From NCBI GenBank assembly GCA_009901575.1, contig WXYP01000001.1, positions 248,001 through 312,000 on the forward strand: a stretch of DNA of 64,000 nt, written 5' to 3'. Position 1 is the first letter of the stretch. The number at the start of each line of letters is the position of its first letter. Made by a program: the position numbers and the translations under genes. This stretch comes from Flavobacteriaceae bacterium R38. Lineage in GTDB: Bacteria; Bacteroidota; Bacteroidia; Flavobacteriales; Flavobacteriaceae. Shown in pieces: positions 59,504 to 64,000 of this stretch. Under the pieces are notes generated by a model. That model did not search any database. It was not told where the DNA came from and saw only the letters and a program-made list of their open reading frames with translations.

Positions 59504-62353
59504 TTAATTCAATTCAATCGGCTTATTTAATAAAACAGGCGCTCCAAATCCTAAGTCTTTTAACCTGTCCATTTGAGTAGCTGCATCTCCGACAACCAAA
59601 TAAATCATTTTACCCGGATTTACATATTGGTTAGCCAATCTTTTTATTTCTTCAATAGTCATATTATTCACTATTTCTTCACGTTGCTTTACATAATCGT
59701 TAGGCCAATTGTAATCTCCTATATTTTCAAGGATATTTAATTTTGCCCCTAAAGTTTCAAAAGCTCGTGCGTTACTTTTTAATAAGAAACCTTTAGTAGT
59801 TTCCAGATCTTTATCGCTAAACGTTTCCGGATATTCTTCCAGGATATCTTTTATTAATGCTACTGCTTCCAGAGTGATATTTGATCGTACACCTGAGAAG
59901 ATACCAAAGGTCCCGGGGATTTCTGTACCGCCAAATCCAGATCCGATTCCATAAGTATATCCTTTCCCTTCTCTTAGTTGTTGAGTTAGTCTTGAAGCAA
60001 AACCACCGCCTCCAAGAATATAATTCATTACTGTTGCAGGATAGTAATCGTTATCTGTTACCGGTAATGCTAAATACCCTATTCTTAATACAGATTGTTT
60101 AGCATTAGGAATATCATAAAAATAAACTTTGGAAGAATTTACAGGTTCAGGGAGTTTGTACTCAGGAATGGTTACTTCTTTATTTTCCCATGACGCTCCT
60201 AAATCTTTCAGAGAAGCAAGTACTTTTTCCTGATCAATATCACCAACAATGTAAAAATTAGAAATAGAAGGAGAGATATTATTGTTATAATAAGCTTTTA
60301 GATCTTCCATAGTTATATTTTCTACAGAACCCTCTGTACCCGAAAGGCTATTACTAAGAATATGATCTTTACCATAAATAAGCTTATTAAATTGGCTGCC
60401 CGCAACTGCATTAGGATTAGCTTTGTTATTTATAATTCCGCTTATGGTTTGCTGTTTTAATAATGTTAATTCTTTTTCATCCCATCTGGGCTCCAAAAGT
60501 ATTTCTTTCAATAAGGCAATGGTGGCATCGTAGTTTCTCGCCAATGTGTTTCCAAAAATTTCAATGGATTGGTTTCCTGCATTTACATTAATAGTAGCTC
60601 CTAATGAATTAATGGCCTCTTCAAGTTCTTCAGTGGTCTTGTTTTTAGTCCCTTTGTTCATCAGATCTGCTAAAAGATTAGCAGTACCAACTTTTTCAGG
60701 ATTATCTAATAATAAACCACCTTTAATTTTGATATTAAATTGAACTAAAGGTAACTCATCATTAACAATTCCTAATACCTTCATTCCATTGTCTAAGGTT
60801 CCTTTCCAAACATCTGGTACTTTAACTTTAGCTGGAGTACCATAAGGAGGCTCAACTGTACGATCAAAGCTCGATGCAGTTCTTTCGTACTCTGAACTTT
60901 CAGGAAGATTAATTTCTTCTTCAGCTCCCTGCACTATTTTTTCTTCTACTACTTCTGCCAATTGAGAATCTGTGATAATCAATTCGCTTTGTCCTTTAGG
61001 AACAAAACTGGTAATGATATGATGTTTCCCTTTAATATATTTTTCATAAACTCGTTTCACATCATCTGTAGTTACTGCAAGAATATTTTTAATATCCTGA
61101 TTGATAAAACCGGGATCATTTGCAAAAATGTTGTATTGTGCCAATTGAAACGCTTTGCCTAAAACACTGGAGAGTCCGTTATAGAAATCGGTTTCCAACC
61201 CTATTTTTATCCTATCCAGATCTTCCTGAGCAATGCCTTCATTTTCAAATTTTATAAAAGCTTCATTAACTGCGGCTTGTACATCGTTTAAGTTTTTACC
61301 CGGGTAAGCCCTGGTGATAAAATTAAACTCACCTGTAAGTTCAGATGTACTGTTAAACATAAACATATTAGGAGCTAATTCTTTTTCTTCGACTAATACT
61401 TTTTGAAAAGGTGCCTTTTTTCCATCTGTCAGATATTGTGCAAGTACATCCAAAGCATAAGAATCAGGGTGATAGTTTTCTACTGTAGGCCAGGTAAGCC
61501 TTAATTGAGGTAGTCTGGCAAAATTATCTTCGTAATATAATTTTTTTGTGCTGGCAAGGGTAGGAGTATTTTTTGGTAAAGGCGTAATTTCATCTCCGCG
61601 TTTAATTTCAGCAAAATATTTTTCTACCCATTCTTTAGCTTGTGCCGAATCAAAATCACCTGCAATTACTAAAGTTGCATTGTTGGGAACATACCATTTT
61701 CTGTAAAACTCTTTTACATCTTCTAAAGTTGCATTTTGTAAATCCTCTAAAGAACCTATTACTTGCCAATTATAAGGATGATTTTCAGGGTATAAACTTT
61801 TACCTATCACATAATTTGTATGTCCGTAAGGATTGTTATCTACACTTTGTCTTTTCTCATTTTTAACAACTTGTTTTTCTTTAGCAAGTACTTCTTCAGT
61901 AACGGTATTGATAAAGAAGCCTAGTTTATCGGCTTCTGCCCATATCATTTTCTCTAAAGCATCATTAGGAACCGTTTGAAAATAATTAGTACGATCTCTG
62001 CTTGTAGAACCATTAGCACCAGAACCACCAACTTTACTGTTTAAGATATCTAAACCACCTTTGCCAAGATTTTCAGATTCTAAAAACAGTAAATGTTCGA
62101 ATAAATGTGCAAATCCTGTTCTTCCGGCTTTTTCTCTTGCAGAACCTACATGAAAGGTAAGAGCGACTGAAGTAATTGGGTCTGATGCATCTTTATGGAA
62201 AATGACATCAAGCCCATTATCTAATGTGAATTTTTCAAAAGATACAGAAAGCCCTTCATCGTGTTCTTCTGTTTCTTTACTTTCTTGCTGACAAGAAAAA
62301 ATAAAAGCACTTAAAAAAAGTGCTATAGTGAATTTAGTGAACGTATTTTTCAT
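59504..62353 (-). CDS. M16-family zinc peptidase (two-domain), lipoprotein
   Basis: A 949-residue insulinase-family protein, anchored by a lipobox (FIFSC, Cys about residue 21). It has two M16 units. The first carries the inverted zinc motif HLFEHLLF (HxxEH, about residues 85-92) with a downstream Glu in EEVLAKEKQVVKNEKRQ, so it is active. The second unit (about 500-949) lacks this motif, as expected for the non-catalytic half. It is likely to degrade peptides in the periplasm. The gene ends with its own terminator. Confidence 0.92.
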   Translation of the reverse strand: MKNTFTKFTIALFLSAFIFSCQQESKETEEHDEGLSVSFEKFTLDNGLDVIFHKDASDPITSVALTFHVGSAREKAGRTGFAHLFEHLLFLESENLGKGGLDILNSKVGGSGANGSTSRDRTNYFQTVPNDALEKMIWAEADKLGFFINTVTEEVLAKEKQVVKNEKRQSVDNNPYGHTNYVIGKSLYPENHPYNWQVIGSLEDLQNATLEDVKEFYRKWYVPNNATLVIAGDFDSAQAKEWVEKYFAEIKRGDEITPLPKNTPTLASTKKLYYEDNFARLPQLRLTWPTVENYHPDSYALDVLAQYLTDGKKAPFQKVLVEEKELAPNMFMFNSTSELTGEFNFITRAYPGKNLNDVQAAVNEAFIKFENEGIAQEDLDRIKIGLETDFYNGLSSVLGKAFQLAQYNIFANDPGFINQDIKNILAVTTDDVKRVYEKYIKGKHHIITSFVPKGQSELIITDSQLAEVVEEKIVQGAEEEINLPESSEYERTASSFDRTVEPPYGTPAKVKVPDVWKGTLDNGMKVLGIVNDELPLVQFNIKIKGGLLLDNPEKVGTANLLADLMNKGTKNKTTEELEEAINSLGATINVNAGNQSIEIFGNTLARNYDATIALLKEILLEPRWDEKELTLLKQQTISGIINNKANPNAVAGSQFNKLIYGKDHILSNSLSGTEGSVENITMEDLKAYYNNNISPSISNFYIVGDIDQEKVLASLKDLGASWENKEVTIPEYKLPEPVNSSKVYFYDIPNAKQSVLRIGYLALPVTDNDYYPATVMNYILGGGGFASRLTQQLREGKGYTYGIGSGFGGTEIPGTFGIFSGVRSNITLEAVALIKDILEEYPETFSDKDLETTKGFLLKSNARAFETLGAKLNILENIGDYNWPNDYVKQREEIVNNMTIEEIKRLANQYVNPGKMIYLVVGDAATQMDRLKDLGFGAPVLLNKPIELN

Positions 62354-62450
62354 TTTAATATGCTGATTGTTTGGAGCAAATTAGCAAAATTTTAACACAC
62401 CCATTCTTTAGTTAAGAAATTTTTATGAGACTTTTTTATTTGAAGGTCAG

Positions 62451-63215
62451 TTAAGCCCTTATTTTTTCTACGAACTGAGGAATATTTTCGACTGGATTTG
62501 ATGAAATATATTTTATAAATGCAGAACCAATAATAGCTCCTTTTGCCTTTTGAATTGCCTGGTTAAAAGTTTCTGAATTACTAATTCCAAAGCCTACGAT
62601 TTGTGGCGCATTTAAATTCATAGCGTCGATTCTGTTGAAGTAGTCTTCTTGAGTATTTCCAAAACTACTCTGGGCTCCAGTAGTACTTGCAGAACTAACC
62701 ATATAGATAAATCCACCGGAAACCGAATCAATAAATCGAATTCGTTCGTCAGAAGTCTGAGGAGTTATCAAAAACACATTAATAAGACCATATTTTTCAA
62801 AAGTATCCTGATATTCTTCATGATATACATCTACAGGCAGATCAGGGATGATTAATCCGTCAATCCCAATTTCCTGGCATCTTTTACAAAATGCTTCCAC
62901 GCCATATTGCATCATGGGGTTAAAATACCCCATGATAATTAATGGAATATCAATTGTATTTCTGATGTTTTTAAGCTGATCAAAAAGCTTTTCAGTAGTC
63001 ATTCCATTTTTTAACGCATGTGTTGAGCTTTCCTGGATGGTTGGCCCATCTGCTAACGGATCACTAAAAGGTAAACCAATTTCAATCATATCTACCCCGG
63101 AATCCTGAAGGGATTCGATAATTGGAACCGTATCTTCTAAATTAGGGTATCCTGCTGTAAAATATATAGATAATAATTTTTTATCTTCTTGTAATTTTTT
63201 GTTGATTCTGTTCAT
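62451..63215 (-). CDS. trpA: Tryptophan synthase alpha chain
   Basis: A 254-residue TIM barrel that splits indole-3-glycerol phosphate to indole. The catalytic Glu and Asp are in DMIEIGLPFSDPLADGPTIQ, and the substrate-binding GFGISN (QIVGFGISNSETF) and glycine-rich IIGSAFIKYI are intact. The start is the ATG at 63213-63215. trpB lies upstream on the same strand. A repeat-like hairpin sits between the genes. With trpB it makes tryptophan, while kynU and kmo degrade it. Confidence 0.95.
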   Translation of the reverse strand: MNRINKKLQEDKKLLSIYFTAGYPNLEDTVPIIESLQDSGVDMIEIGLPFSDPLADGPTIQESSTHALKNGMTTEKLFDQLKNIRNTIDIPLIIMGYFNPMMQYGVEAFCKRCQEIGIDGLIIPDLPVDVYHEEYQDTFEKYGLINVFLITPQTSDERIRFIDSVSGGFIYMVSSASTTGAQSSFGNTQEDYFNRIDAMNLNAPQIVGFGISNSETFNQAIQKAKGAIIGSAFIKYISSNPVENIPQFVEKIRA

Positions 63216-63226
63216 TTTTATCTTAT

Positions 63227-63253
63227 TGTCATTCCTGCGTAGGCGGGAATCTG
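63227..63253. repeat. REP-like 20-bp palindromic element between trpB and trpA
   Basis: ATTCCTGC (63231-63238) pairs with GCGGGAAT (63243-63250) around GTAG with one G-U pair. The unit TCATTCCTGCGTAGGCGGGA resembles small palindromic repeats seen in many genomes, for example the neisserial ATTCCC-N8-GGGAAT type. It is more GC-rich than its surroundings. Only one copy is visible in this window, so I cannot show that it is repetitive. Confidence 0.45.
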
Positions 63254-63286
63254 TTTATGTTAAATCAAAAATTTTAAATAAATCAA

Positions 63287-64000
63287 TTACAGTTTAAAAT
63301 AATCTATATAGGTATTTAAATCTTTATCGCCTCTGCCCGATAAATTCACAACTACAATTTCATCTTCTTTAAATGTCCTGTGATCAAATACAGCAAAGGC
63401 GTGAGAAGTTTCTATTGCAGGAATAATACCTTCCAATTGGGATAATCCTAAACCGGAAGTCATGGCTTCATCATCTGTAATAGAAATAAATTCTGCTCTC
63501 CCGCTTTTATATAAATGCGCATGCATAGGGCCGACACCCGGATAATCCAATCCTGCAGAAATGGAGTAAGGTTCTGTAATTTGTCCGTCATTAGTTTGCA
63601 TCAATAAAGTCCGGCTTCCATGAATAATTCCATCTTTACCCAATGCAGAGGTTGCTGCACTTTCTCCGGAATGAACTCCTTTTCCGGCTGCTTCTACAGC
63701 AATAATGTTAACATCAGCATTATCCAAAAAATGATAATAGGCACCTGCTGCATTACTACCTCCTCCTACACAGGCAATGACATGATCCGGATTTTCTCTA
63801 CCTTCTTTTTCGTGTAATTGTTTTTTGATTTCTTCTGAAATAACCGATTGAAAACGTGCTACCATATCCGGATAAGGGTGAGGACCAACTACAGATCCTA
63901 TAATGTAATGTGTATCTACCGGATTATTAATCCAATCCCGAATTGCTTCGTTAGTAGCATCTTTTAATGTTTTACTGCCAGAGGTTGCCGGTACGACTTC
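63287..64000 (-). CDS. trpB: Tryptophan synthase beta chain, 5' end beyond window
   Basis: The last 237 residues of the PLP enzyme that condenses indole with serine. The frame is open to the right edge; the first visible residues EVVPATSGSKTLKDA are followed by HYIIGSVVGPHPYPDMV, both typical. The PLP-phosphate loop VGGGSNAAGAYYHF, and SAGLDYPGVGPMHAHLY with SGRGDKDLNTYIDYF at the end are intact. The N-terminal part, with the Schiff-base lysine, is outside the window. It precedes trpA on the minus strand, with 71 bases between. Confidence 0.95.
   Translation of the reverse strand, partial: EVVPATSGSKTLKDATNEAIRDWINNPVDTHYIIGSVVGPHPYPDMVARFQSVISEEIKKQLHEKEGRENPDHVIACVGGGSNAAGAYYHFLDNADVNIIAVEAAGKGVHSGESAATSALGKDGIIHGSRTLLMQTNDGQITEPYSISAGLDYPGVGPMHAHLYKSGRAEFISITDDEAMTSGLGLSQLEGIIPAIETSHAFAVFDHRTFKEDEIVVVNLSGRGDKDLNTYIDYFKL

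Overview
The window is an ordinary chromosomal stretch of an AT-rich member of the Bacteroidetes, most likely a marine or environmental Flavobacteriaceae. Evidence: PorT and a lipidated TamA-like protein, DUF1573 and DUF2911 proteins, many short-leader lipoproteins, bacterial kynurenine-pathway genes, few Shine-Dalgarno sequences, and a recurrent TAnnTTTG promoter element a short distance upstream of start codons. I see no phage, insertion sequence, integrase, CRISPR array, tRNA or rRNA gene, and no block of foreign composition.

Layout. 1-8.1 kb: trkA (cut by the left edge), ubiE, porT, a TrmH/SpoU methyltransferase, tamL, fbaA, accD. 8.1-12.7 kb: a lipoprotein, rpsO, pnp, tatA, a PAP2 phosphatase. 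12.7-20.8 kb: an O-methyltransferase, kynU, pirin, a lipoprotein, a stand-alone clpP, a cupredoxin-like protein and an AhpD-like protein next to an AraC regulator, kmo. 20.8-29.2 kb: a zinc-ribbon-derived coiled-coil protein with a NIF3-like protein, lpxK, a TPR hybrid histidine kinase, gapA, lipA, an Nramp-like transporter. 29.2-35 kb: two ECF sigma factors with different partners, a probable structured ncRNA, murB, an aminotransferase. 35-48.8 kb: a retropepsin/PDZ protein, DUF1573, valS, then the rsfS-ftsH-LUD-cdsA-psd-ACBP run, birA, pyrE-SRPBCC, a NUDIX hydrolase, an M14 peptidase lipoprotein. 48.8-57 kb: a second hybrid kinase, coaD and ddl divergent from a PASTA protein and an RluD-type synthase, yaaA, a TPR membrane protein, a lipoprotein, a UDG-family protein. 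57-64 kb: DUF2911, M20 and M16 peptidases, trpA, and trpB cut by the right edge.

How the genes work together: most are housekeeping. Themes are lipid synthesis (accD, birA, cdsA, psd, ACBP, lpxK), envelope assembly (porT, tamL, murB, ddl, tatA), tryptophan synthesis and degradation (trpAB; kynU and kmo), translation and RNA turnover (rpsO, pnp, valS, rsfS) and periplasmic peptide degradation (M14, M16, M20).

I did not find an obvious new multi-gene system. The items most worth a second look are: a well-supported plus-strand structured RNA with its own terminator upstream of murB (about 32645-32815, 6S-like shape); an operon joining a four-cysteine NqrM-like membrane peptide, a glycosyltransferase, an ECF sigma factor and an Nramp homologue that lacks the DPGN metal motif; two full-length proteins (AccD and the zinc-ribbon protein) that have lost all zinc-binding cysteines; a nearly leaderless pyrE start; and several palindromes and hairpins in intergenic regions.
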